DNA from: Blastobasis lacticolella
Lineage: Eukaryota; Arthropoda; Insecta; Lepidoptera; Blastobasidae
DNA length: 64,000 nt
NCBI GenBank assembly: GCA_905147135.1
Contig: LR990045.1
Coordinates: forward strand, 17,708,173-17,772,172
Direction: 5' to 3'
The stretch's first letter is position 1; each line of letters starts with the position of its first letter. The translations under genes were made by a program, and so were the position numbers. Positions 35,801 through 48,054 of the stretch are shown here, piece after piece. The notes beneath the pieces are model-generated. The model saw nothing but the letters and a program-made list of their open reading frames with translations. It was not told where the DNA came from and ran no database searches.

Positions 35801-38225
35801 TAATCCTCCTAATACCAAAATCTGCGCAATTTAATTACTCTACAACTAACGGCAGACGAGTTAATATTAATAGGTCATAATAAATTTTGTCGTTACTTAA
35901 TTTTAATGTGGCGAACGCGTCGATAAGTTTAGCTAAGCCATTAATACACGTCATCGGTCGGAGCGTAGCAGTGCATTAGCTGAGGTTTAGGCACATTTAA
36001 GTTTCGTAGCGTAGTGCTACGTAGCGGCGGGCGGGTGCGGGGGCGGGTAGCGGGTAGCGGGCGGGTTCGCGGACACAATTAACTCGGCACGTAAACTGCA
36101 AGTCATCGGCAATCGTGGAGCCTGGATTACACCACAAAGCCGGGGGAGTCACACTTTATACTCGGGTTATCTCTACAGAAACATTGACGATACAAAGTTG
36201 GGTTTGCCGTGTTGTGTACCTACCCACCTTATTCTTTAAATATTTCTTTTAAAAGCCTCTATTTTAATGTTAACATTTTAATCTGAAATTAAAGTATGTG
36301 TGCCAAATTAAACGACAACAAAACCGTTACCATTGAAAATTCACCTGTCCCGATTATGAAAGTCAAATCCCGGCATGTTGTATACTTAAGCGGTTTTTAT
36401 TATCATACATGAATGTGTAGGATCGCGCCGAACAAAGCGCTGAAGCAAAAAGAGGGACACGGAAGAAAGTCGCTGCCAAATTGAACACACAAGCAATGTG
36501 GGGAAATTAATTAATGTCCCCTCCGAGAGTGCGGAGGAAATGTTTTAAAAGCGGGCGCAGCGCGGGCTGCGCCGAGTGCAAGTCATCGCCACTGAGCCGC
36601 CGCCGGGATTTACAACGCCATAAATTTCGTCCGAGAAACAGAGAACCCTATCTGCTAACAGCTCAAATGAACTGTCTCGCCATCGGGCACGAAATAACGC
36701 GATGAGACCAATCCGCCGCTAGGACGACCCTGGACTAAACTATTAAACGCTTTTGTCAGGCGAGCGTTCAGCGCTACAAAAGCTCAGTTAAGACATAAAC
36801 TCACTCATGTAAGTAATGAGCGTAAAAAGTTGAATAATATTTCCAAGCCGGTTGGGAGATAGCTGCGAGACAGACGTATAGTTCGCGCAAGAAGCGGCAG
36901 TACGGCCAGCTCATTTGCGGAGTGTCAGCGCAGCAACAAAGAACTTTGTAATAGTTTAAATGAACTTTCCCGCAAACGAACAAGAAATAACAACGAGTTA
37001 CTCTCAGGCCGCGAGTCAAGATTTGTAGTCGACGCAGTAAATTTCTTCCGAGCAACAAAAGGCAGTTTGTCGATGGAGATTTAGTGGGCAGTAACCGCAG
37101 TGGATAAACACTATTAACAGTAGAAAGCAACGCTGTTTACACCCAGTTGAACGTGAATATTGATTTCTTGCAACTTCGCCACGATCGACCAAAGTTATTA
37201 TTTTAAAAGTAAATGTATTGAAATAAATAAATCAACGAAACAGAGTTCTTTATTGCTGAGGCTTTCAAGATCCCTAACCGAACGCTGATGGCAAACTTAC
37301 TAGAAACAAAAGGCAATTCGTTGTGCAAGGTTTACTAGCAATAACCCAACCGGACAAGTGTCAGTAAATGGAGAGAAGTGGGCAATATTATCGAACAATG
37401 TTTCCACTGTGTTTCAAACACTGGTAGCCGCAAAATATAATTTAACGACAACAACAAGTTGAATGATCGCTTCAACACTCAGGTATATTTCGTCTACGAT
37501 TTTGAGATTCAAAAGCCAGACTGACTGAACGGATTGATTATTAAACAGCGCTAACTCAGTGCCATCGTCGATTTCAAATATAGGTACTGCTAACTAGTGT
37601 GGCATTGAGTCATGATACGCTATGAATTCTAATAGTCGAGCGCATACCATTACGAAGTGCGCTAATACATTGCAGCTAGACGATAAGTTAATAATAGACT
37701 TTATCTACACTCGTATCGTAATGTTCCAATTACATATTCGAAAACAGTCGTTTAAGGATACACTTTTTTCAACCCAGTCCATAAAATTTTAAAAAATTAC
37801 TTTTCGATACAGCATATCCCATACTATTTTCATTACAGCTGTAACGTAAAATAACTTTTTAATCATTATGCAACTCTTATATTTTTTATATTCTTGTCGG
37901 GCGCCCGGACACGGTCAAATGTAGGCTGCATACCTAAATGTCTTTGACAAATTTAGTTTCAAAATTCAAATTTTCCTGTTTATATTCTGTGTAATTATTT
38001 TCCCGCTAAACAGAATATTTAGTGTAATTGTTGTAATTTGTGTTTGTGAATATTTTTCCATATTTTAAGCAAATAAATAGATAAATGTGAAAATAGTTAA
38101 GTGAATTTCCCGCCGCTTGATATCCTTGACGCGTTAATACAACAGAACTGACTCGCAGCTTACGTCCAGCTAAGTTGAGAAAATTATAGGTACGATATTT
38201 TAACATAAAAATATGAGTGAAGATA
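32894..38225. other. Noncoding stretch; one repeat piece and a G-rich tract
   Basis: No gene is recognised. CCAAAACTGTAATTTTTTCC followed by TTTTTTGTCTGTCTGTCC (33518-33557) resembles a common lepidopteran repeat ending in a GTCTGTCTGTC run. CpG-rich islands lie at about 35430-35640 and 36020-36070. At 36029-36064 closely spaced GGG runs (GGGCGGGTGCGGGGGCGGG, then GCGGGTAGCGGGCGGG) could form a G-quadruplex on the + strand. GTCGGGCGCCCGGAC near 37898 is a palindrome. Confidence 0.45.
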
Positions 38226-38371
38226 AAGTAGTGTATGCAACTGCATATAATTAGGTATTAAAACACTCGTGTCAAACTATTATCATAATCGGCTACGCCT
38301 CGTATACGTATGATAAACAGCCACTCATGTTTTAATACCCCCTTTTATATGACAGTTGCATAAACTACTAT
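38226..38371. mobile_element. Foldback/MITE-like element, about 145 bp
   Basis: The left arm AGTAGTGTATGCAACTGCAT, continuing to GGTATTAAAACACTCGTG, is mirrored on the right from CACTCATGTTTTAATACC to TGACAGTTGCATAAACTACT. The arms are about 45 bp with a few mismatches. Inside, TTATCATA and TATGATAA form a second inverted pair around GGCTACGCC. The whole sequence could fold into one long hairpin. There is no coding capacity, and the target-site duplication is not obvious. Confidence 0.75.
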
Positions 38372-41300
38372 TGTTAGCTATAAATATTGAAGATATCCAT
38401 TATATGGCTGCGTTCTCTTCCGTAATATCGGATACATCATGGTAATGATTAATTAATGATGTAATGATAGAATTAACGATGTCGGGAAGCGTTGATCCAG
38501 TTATAATGGTGGTGTGATAGTGGCCGTGGGCACCGATTGCCCCCCGCGCCCCAGCCCGCGCCCTCGCCCTCGGCCCCGTGCCGTGTGTTGAAGCGCATCC
38601 GCTCAGGAATGGGAACACTAAGTGAGCCGATACCGGAGATGAGGCCCGGTATGCATTACTACTTACATCAACCACATCCAACATGTAAATTTACACTAGA
38701 GATCATAGCGTAACATAATCAATGACCGCGATTGATTCCTAAACGTGGAGGTAGAGAGATTTGGAATATAATTGCTTATCTAGCAGCCCCTCATTCAGCT
38801 GCGGTTAGTTAATATAAATGTTTCATCTCATACTAATTACTAATTAGTTGCATTTATAAAATAGGTTATCTCATATTCAATAGAAAACGGGAATATGAGA
38901 AAAGAAAACGAACAACAACCGAGACTGCGGAGCTTTTAGAAAATTAACACAACCCCAAATAAACTAGAATAAAGGCGAGGAAAGCAACATTGTGCTCAAA
39001 GAAAACCTGTTCTGTATCATTGTTGCACTGGCGTTTAATCAAAGCAAAAACGTTTTCACGGGAAAAGTATTTATTGTATTCGAAAATTGAAAGGAAGATA
39101 GAGAGTCCCCGGGGAGGGCCGGGCGCGCAATCAGCGCTCCGGTGGATGGTAACCTTAAATACCAGCCTTAATTGCGCTGCTTCCGCGCTGCGCCGTGCGG
39201 CTACATAAATACACTGCGGAGCGTTTCGTTGCTCAACAATTCCTTTAACACTACACAATTTAAAGACGGCCCGCCCTAATCCATTCCGACATAACTCACC
39301 CAGGTCCACGCCAGGCCTTTACACCCGAAATTCGCCGTCCAACGAATTTTGCACATCAAATATAAATCTCTTTGGTAAAAGCACTGTCTGGAGTACACAT
39401 CGCGTTTTAGACGACTTTCGCATTTTAAAGTAGCGGGAGACATAAAAGAATAAAGATGGTGTTCCGAGTAAATCGTACTTTCGTGTTTTTGGCTCGGGGC
39501 GAGTTCGCGGCACGCATACGGAAGCTGAAACAATGCTATAATTCTTCGGACCGTTTAAAACGCCTCGTTCGGTACCTGCTATGTGCAGTGTAGGTGCCTA
39601 CTGCTAGTCTAGTACGCACGCTTAGCACGGACTGCTAATGCACGTTCTCTTTGTATGCAGTGTCCGCAAACACGACATGCGAACCAAAGATTAGTCGCTC
39701 CCGTAATCACAGTTTGTAAATTTAACGATAACTGATCGAATATGTATGCCATTCGCAATAGCTAAACTAACAATGAATATGCAATTCCTCAAATGTGTGA
39801 GCAGACTCAAAAGCCGCGTTCTCAGCTCGTTTTCGAAAATAAAACCGGGCTTTAACCCGTTTCACTGTAATTTTGGAACAAAGTGAAATGAAAATTTGAA
39901 TAGAGAGAAAGCCAACGGGTGTCGTGCGTTGAGAGATGTTCGCGGAAGCTTAAAATAATATTTTGGAGAGTGTCGCATCGCCCGCCTCGTGAACTCAGGA
40001 AATGAGTGTCTCTGGCCCGCCGGGAAATTGTTCCTCCCGATCATAACGCTCACTGAAATCTCCCTGCTTTGAGAGACTTTAAAAATGATGGAACAAATTT
40101 ATCTCTACAAGTATATTACGAGAAAATCGCGGGACCAACATAAATCTGCTCTGGCAGCGGCCTTTTGTAATGAAATGTTTGCTCATACAGACTTCATTAA
40201 ATTGTTCCACTTACTTTGCTTTTAGACAAATATTAAATAACATAATTAAAGCGGGTAGTACCTTTCTTACTTTATTAAGATTGATTAAATCAATTATAAT
40301 GGTCTGTGGTTCTTAGTCTAGAGAAAAACATATATATAGAAGTAGGTAAATAACTACAGAAGTACCTACATTTCAAGATGAGTTACATTTTTGTCAAGCG
40401 AATCCCAAATTGCAAGAAAATAAAACGATGTTACTCCATATTGCAACGTGCGTGGATCAAAGCAGTCATAATCCGTAGTATTTCCCAAACGGCGCGATGA
40501 GCTCGCTATATCCGGCGAGCGCATTCGATTGAATTAATCTCGGAAAACGGCCTGCCCATGTGATAAACATTTGCGTGCATATGTTCCTGTCTGCGGCTAT
40601 ATCCATTGCCAATGTTCCGAAAATTGGGTAAACTGACCGCATGCAACGTGTTTTGGAAGGATTTTATGAGACGTATTATAGAGACAGGGATGCGGTTGGT
40701 TTGGCTTTTGCAAAGACTTTTGACCGTATCTAGCCCACTTCTTTCCAAAGAACTATCACGTGAACTTATCGAGGGATTATGGAAATAGGTCGCCAGCTTC
40801 TTAACTAGTGGCAGTATTAAATTCACTCCTCAATGAGGCCAGGCGATAGTTTAATAGTTTGATAGCATTTTTTAGTTAATTTGGCTCAGTGGAATGTGAA
40901 AAATATTATAGGTACACAAATCAATACTGCATTCCTACCATGCTAATGACTTCGTTTTCTGTTGGATAGCTCTTTCAATTTTATAAATATGCGCGGAGTT
41001 TCGCTATGGTAGGCTGGACAATAAACGTTTACAACCGTAGTTATTAATAAACAACGCATAACTTGACACTTAGGAGTAACCATAGAATTTTATGTGGCTC
41101 CTCGTCGATGTAATGTTATTGTTGGTTTGTTAATACGGATGGCCACAGCCGTAATTGACAAACAAACAGTGTCAACACACTTTCCCGAGATTTCTTTGCT
41201 GGCCAATCACGTGTTTCTTTTCTGAATAGTACACTAATTGAGTGTGAATCGATGGAATGGATGGTGGCATATAAGTTATTTATAGACACCCAAGTAGGGA

Positions 41301-44300
41301 AGTGATGAGGCGACTGGCGCGGCGTGCACAAAGGATCAATTGAGTGTCTCCCTGCCGTCGCTGTAGTGCCTATTGACCGGCGAGGCACTCGCCCGGGTGC
41401 CTGCCCGTGGAAAAAGCACTACGTACGATAGGGTTCGCGTAGGTGTATATACTCTTTGCAGTATTGAGAATTAAATTTTCTAATACCTGCTACGTAAATT
41501 GGATACAATTTTGGAGGAAGCTTTATGATAATGATGCAAATTTTACAAACGGTTAAAATTTTTGTCAAATATTGTAACCACGTTGTAACTGATGCGACCT
41601 TTAATTTCATTGACGGCCTTTTCAATAGTCTGATAGAATACATGTTTTGACTACGTTATTTCTGTTGGCGTTTACTAGAATGTCTAACATTGACGAGGTG
41701 CCTCTTAAAAGCATTACTAAAGTGGTTCACATGACCAGATGGCTGGCGATGAATGAAATCGTTAACGAGACCGGCCGCCGCGCCGCCGCCGCGCGGCCTG
41801 CCGAACGGCACGGCGTGCGCGCATACACTCATAGTTTTATAGCTGTTGAATATGCACCACTGTCATAGAATGCAATAGTTCTGAGGCAGCGTAATGCAAT
41901 CTCAACGTTCACAGCGTATATAATTCATCCATTCCATAACACCATTCAATAAGTTCCAACAAAAACAGTTTTATCTATCTGATTCATAAAAGTTGGGCGG
42001 AAGTTGTATCGGTTATTACATTAACGTCACCGAGCGCTGTCTGTCCGAACTCCCATGGAACTATAGCGCGTAGGACGGATAGCGATTTCGTCGAACAACC
42101 GGGATGCGCCCAATTCTCGCCAATAAACGCCCCTGAGATATATCGACCTCAACGGCGAGCTGCGAGCCACGCTATCGTCACCTCTATTCCAGCAGCGTTA
42201 AAGAGGAATATCGTTATGGACATTTAGACGGTTACTGCTTTGCCGCATGATGGATATCTTTTGAATTGACCAGCGTTTCTGAGGCCGCACATACCACTCA
42301 TTCCACGCGCTTACACTGAGCTCGATTGACTGATGGCGGAACCATTAAATATGGATGTTCGATTCAGATGTTCAAGATGGGCGGCCTTTAAATAAATTCC
42401 AACGGTTTCAGACGTGAGCGCGCGCGACTGACTTATTCATGGGCAATTGGGTGATTTTTTCAGCTTGCTTCCGAATCTCATCGATATCAGGGGTGTTCCT
42501 TGGTTTTTTATGTTGTAGATATACACAGGGTCCGCTGATGTTACTTCCCGAGTCCTGTCGCCTAGTTTGCGTCCAATAACCGGCTTGATTTTCTTGTAGG
42601 CAAATTTGCGACCATGACAGCATGTTGTGACACGGTTAAATTAAATTGGTTGATTGCGGCCGGGCAGGCCGCCGCCCCGTTGCCAGCCGGGCCGCAGACG
42701 GTGCAGGCATGCACCGGTGACGGCATCACAAAGCCACGTGACCCGAGGAGCTCCGCCCGCGCCGTGATTCACCGACCGCCTCGCATTCCTGCCCCAGCCG
42801 CGCAACTAATAGGAAATGCCACATCGCAATAAATTTGTTAAGAATATGCTAATAATTCAACGAGCGCCTACTAATTCGTCTGGGACGTTACGTAAGCCTC
42901 GATAGAATTTTATGTTATAACACCGGTGCACGTAAAGACATGAAGTATTCACCGACTCCGCTCTTGAATGAATTGTTATGAGAACAAATATAAAATATGC
43001 CATGGTCGCGGCGTTAGCGAATAGGCCCATTCTAGCGTAAGCGAGTGCAATGCGCCAGTAAATAATAACTAAGTAAATGAGTCAGAAAGTTTACGAGGCT
43101 CCTCGTAAAGTTCATAAAGCGATTGTCATGGTACTCATAGGAAATAGCTTACGTGTGAGTGTACAAATGATAATACGATGTTCGTATCCGTTTCGTGCTT
43201 CCCGCAAGGCAAATTTCTCTAATAAGTTGTCTCCTCAAGAATGTCGGTGCAGTTTCGAGTGAGATATTCCGTTGTTTTACAAATCAGGCTGCGGCGGCGC
43301 GCGCGCGGCTTTCGCGCATACCCGCGGCTAGTCGGAATCGATCACGGACCGTTTCATCCGGACCGTTCCTCGCGCTGATTCATACGACATGAATAAACAT
43401 ACGCGGAGATGATGCAGTAGCCGCTGTGGACTGCAATTAAAATTACGTAGCTTTTTCATTACGCACGAAACGGTTGAGAAAGCAATTAACCATTCGAATG
43501 TTTATGGTAATGACTTCCAGGGAGACGTGGGAGCTATGCGCGAGCGATAGGTAACACCACTTTTACAATTCGCTAATTACCGCGCACGAACGGGAGCGAT
43601 CGTGCCTCCCGAGTTCCGACTCGGTAGCGTTATTTTTCATTTGAATAAATGATTACGGTTAACAGGACTTGAGTAATTTCAATTATGAGTAATAAGCGTC
43701 ATATTATGAACTGTGGAACAAATTGCGCCATTCCTCAGTGCCATTATCGTTACAAATGAGACTTGCGATTTTACAGCAAGAATTTATCTGCTGACGTTTT
43801 AATTTACATCAGACGGCGAAGTTCTTAATTAGTAGTAGGGGTCGGAAGGGCGCTAGATCGAGGGGGCGCGCCGCACGCGACGCTTTTTGCCACTTCCCGG
43901 GGCAAAGGCCGAGGACTGCCAGTGCAGTGAGCAGTCAGCAATGACACCAGCCGCCAGCGAACCCGACAACGCAGAAAGTCAGCACGTCCGATGGTACCAC
44001 ATCTTAATGCCAATAAAATTCTAACCTCACGCCATGTGGAAACTATCCAATCCAGTCTCTAGCTATAAATAGGCACTCTTGTTAACGGTCCAGATCACCC
44101 TGGTCAATATGATCTAAGGCGAAAGTATCGCGTGGATACTGTTTTGTAAAGGCTATCACATGGCAGTCAACAGGGCCGGCTATCGGTTACTGGGCAAATA
44201 TTTACGCCGCAAGATAGAGCCGCCTCGGAGTACGTTGCGGTCAACACGGGTGTACTATATCCAGGACAATATAGCCGAGGATCCCGTTATTATGGCACAC

Positions 44301-47300
44301 CATAAATGGAGTTCGCCGTCTAATGTCATCTCAAGATCGTCGGGTTATCCGCAAGATATCGTTTACCTCCCTCCGATATAAAAAAGAAGAAAAGAACTAT
44401 GGCTATCTACAACTCATGATTGTAAGATCAATTTTATTTATACAATTTAGGTTGTAATAAACCGAACCACTTTGTGTACAAAGTGCTCTTAATTTACCCT
44501 GTACCTACTTGGGTACCTATTTCACAAGGCCTTAACCCCTTATTCGTAGATAAAGATGCGAAACAAAAACAAAATTAACGTTTAAAAACACAATTTATAA
44601 ATTGATTCCGGCGATTTTCGGTTCAGCGGATTGATGTAAAAGGGGTCTTAAACTTCGATCGAGTTAATCCCTTTTTAACATTGCCCGATTGGCGAAGTGT
44701 TGAGCGGCCAATATCAGCACCAATTTAACTTAAACACAACTCGGCACTGGGCGGCGTAAACACTGATAATATTTTAGGGTGTTGCTTGAGACGGCGATCT
44801 TCTGAGGAATGTTTCAGGAAAACCATCTTCTAATTACGTAACCGACTGCATGAGTTATTGTCTAACAAATAAAAAAGTGAAAACGCAATTAGGTACTTAA
44901 TAAAACTAATAGCCAACAAAACATATAGAAATCAATTTGAAAAACGAATACGTTATATCAATATGCCCTTATGTCCACAAATTAGTTCCACAGCATAGAT
45001 CAATCGCGTTTAAAATAATTTCGTGTGCGGTCGCGTCGCATGTAAGCCGCCCTGATTGGTTCCCCACTCCAGGATAATGCGGGCAGAGGTTCATAACCTC
45101 GGGTTTAATTGAAGATCCCATGTCCAGGCTCGTATGCCGGCTGTGCGGCATGACGCGGACAGATCACTGTATTGTTCCTTGGGAACTACGCCTCAGGATT
45201 TGTGGGCCGTTATCATTGACAAATTTGAGTGCAGTGGCATGTCACTAGGGGTGCTGCTTTATAAATAACGCTCTAAATACACTTTAGGGCAGATGATAAG
45301 AAACTTATTTCTGTTTGGGCCTAAGCGTAGTGTAGTAAAACGGACATCGCAAGATGGAATACGTGAAACAATTTTTCTCTATGTAGAGCAACGTAATGTA
45401 TATTTATTGAGAAAGTCCTTTAATATTTCTATTAATGTAACTGTCGGTTCAGATTATCAATCTTGTTCGTGACAAATAGGCAACTCTCTACAGTTATCTC
45501 TCAAGCCTTTGTAAAAGGTTTGGACTATTTATCTACTTTGTTGCGCTTAATATACTTTTTCTCGATCCCAGTGTGCAATAAAAGTTATTTATTGCCGTCT
45601 AACGCTGTTTTGTACTTACTTTACCGTTGCTGTGACATCTTAATAGAGCATGTAAACGTACCTGAAAAAGGAAAGAGAATATTAATTTTAGTATTTCGCA
45701 TTTCTTAGGTAGTAAAGAAAAAAACTTATACTAGGTTCACTGAAACACAAAATTGCAAAACTTTTTAAAATAACTCCATAGTCAAACAAGTCTAGTCTAG
45801 ACTCTAGCGAGGAGACGCAAAAATCAAGCAACAAGAAATAGTTCAAAGCTTCCTCTAATAAAAGTCACTGAAAGAGAATTTTAAAATCTTTTAAAGTGTT
45901 AACATTCTAGAGGAAGCCGGGGTGGGAGGTGGGAACTTGGGTGGGAATTCGGAGACTTTAAAGTTAAAACTTAGGACACACCGAGCGCCGTCGACTCGGG
46001 GCGCGCGACGTCGCGCCGTCACCACACCTTTAAAGTATACCTCTTTCGATTCGAACCTCTCATTTTACATGTCTAGCTTAACATTTAATACCCTGCTAAA
46101 ATAACAGAAGTATAGGCATAAGTACTCAAATGAATATACTTATTAAAATTAATAAAGCAGCGACTCTACATTTCATTTTACTCTGATGTAGAGTATGACG
46201 TTCGTTTTATACAAAAGCAACTACGTAGCTAGTAATTACTCCGTAGAGGACGAGATAAAATCCTAGTTTATTGGTTAATTATTTTTAAAACTAGCTCCTG
46301 ACGTCATACCGTAGGCGCTCGCAGGTAGAGCTTGTTGTAATTTGACGGCGCCCCGGGCGATGCAGCCGCGTCTAATGGCTCCAATTATCGGCGACGCGGG
46401 CGCACAGGCCGCGGCTTGAAGACGCCTCCTTACTAATAACCGACTAATGGACACGTGGAATGCAAATAAGTTGGAATTAACAGTGACGGTAGAGTTCAAA
46501 AATTTTTGAATTACTCTTACTCTATATGCTGTAAAATAGAGGTGGACACGTGCTTTTATGTAGGGATAAGGAGCGCCCATCTCATAGAAAGCGGTAACTG
46601 ACGCCGTAACAAAAATGCAGAACTGTAGGTGCGTTGTCACTGTGGGGACTAAGGTGGAACGCCTCATGCCTGTAATTGCGCTGGCTACTTTATCCTTCTA
46701 ACCGGAACACAATATGTTAATATTGTTTCTTGGCGACAGTAATAGATAAAGCGGTGATTCTCGCCCAGGTAAACTTCTGAGGCTTGACAGAGTTCTACCA
46801 ATACCTAAAGTTACATGAATAATTTTATGGTTTTTAAAGTTATAAATGTTACTGCTTCAGTTGTGAAGTTAGGTATTTAACACAGAATAATTGATATTGT
46901 TCGTATGTGTATTAAACCATAAACCCTTTAATTATTCCAATTATAGTTGTAGAGCGCCAGTGACTGGCAACATAACCAGATAATATTCTCAGTACGTTCG
47001 GAAGCTCCGCTTTGTCGAACCGCAAAGTTAACGGATCCATTTTGCGAATTACTTGGAATATGAATCCGAAATTCCTCCCCTTTCCCGCGGTAATGACAGA
47101 TAAGGGGAAATGTCCTTAAGCGAGTTCTCGAAAGAAAATCTCCCAATTCCGGGTCGGCCCGGCAGAAATGTGTCCCGAATCAAATCGACACAAATCGTCC
47201 AACTTTCCCTAAATGAAAAATTGTTAAAAGAACTTTAAGATTACTTTGCTAACACCTATTGATGTGATTTATGGGCGGCGATAAAAAAGGGAATGCAGCG

Positions 47301-47673
47301 TGATGTATGCGAATTGTTCAATTCCACTCGCGGGGGGTCGATACCGCCTCCCGCTCAAACGGAACAACTAAAGCCTTTATATTTCGCGGAACATATTTAT
47401 GAAAATATTAGGTTTTCTGTCGTCGTATTCGTGGTGATTGCTTTGTTTCGCTACGGTGCGCGCTACCAATGAAATGTCTCGTGCCCGCCACGTCACAAGG
47501 GGATTTGTTTTTGTACTGTTCCAACTCCAATCCAACCCTTGCAAGCGAGTGTGTGGCGAAAGTGTGGCTGCTAATTCACGATCTCGACTCACGTGACTCG
47601 TCCGCATTGATTGCTATTAGCACGCACTAGAGGTAAACTCTTAACGCACGTTTTGGCGAATTACGCTGCTATC
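38372..47673. other. Long noncoding stretch with scattered CpG patches
   Basis: No gene or clear transposon is recognised in these 9.3 kb. CpG-rich patches occur near 38540-38590, 41770-41820, 42655-42790, 43290-43330 and 43855-43900. Octamer motifs are at 41534-41541 and 46460-46467. A small palindrome CACTTTGT-GT-ACAAAGTG is at 44469-44486. A 73-codon ATG frame at 44160-44381 (+) has a balanced composition but no recognisable domain or context. The 130-codon frame at 46275-46667 (-) is likewise unidentified. Confidence 0.45.
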
Positions 47674-48054
47674 ACACTAGCGATTTTTGGGCGATATCGC
47701 CGCGAACGCACAGAAAACCTTTTTAGTTACGTATTTTAAATAGGTTATACTGTCGGCAAATAACCCTTCGCGATCGTTGCGCCTTCATTACAGGCTCGTG
47801 CGAGCTGGCTTACGAACTTCATTCATCAACATCAGGTTAGTCCACTGCTGGTCATAGGCCTTCCTCAATAAACGTCAACTCTCTTCGCCCTGCCGTATCC
47901 AGCATCCACCAGCAACCTTCCGCAAATCTTCACTTCACCTGGCCGAGAGGCATACACTGCATACTCGCAATCTCCACTCAAGAACTCGTTTACCAAAGGC
48001 TGTCGGTTTTCAGGCTGATATGGCGAATCGCGCCCGCCTGAAAGTCGCTAGTGT
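47674..48054. mobile_element. MITE-like element with TIR ACACTAGCGA, interrupted by LINE debris
   Basis: The left end ACACTAGCGATTTTTGGGCG is mirrored at the right end by CGCCCGCCTGAAAGTCGCTA then GTGT. Inner arms also correspond (GATATCGCC against GGCGAATCGCG). The TIR is imperfect, about 25-35 bp. The interior contains an unrelated LINE fragment (47822-47945), so the original MITE was shorter. CGCTAGTGT ends are typical of abundant lepidopteran MITEs. Confidence 0.7.
47822..47945 (-). pseudogene. LINE 3' coding end fragment
   Basis: On + it reads GTTAGTCCACTGCTGGTCAT then AGGCCTTCCTC, the reverse of the very common lepidopteran LINE end. The minus-strand translation gives RFAEGCWWMLDTAGRRELTF and IEEGL, followed by a stop and PAVD, which parallels the KVAG..WMR.AQDR..WRSL.EAY.QQW C-terminus of RTE-like elements. 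Several stops are present. A short ATG/GAT-type tail follows on the minus strand. Confidence 0.75.

Noticed and set aside
44160..44381. 73-codon ATG frame with protein-like composition
   Set aside because: Too short and without homology, conservation data or splice signals; reported only in the regional note.
46275..46667. 130-codon minus-strand frame
   Set aside because: No recognisable domain, non-ATG upstream extension and no supporting neighbours.
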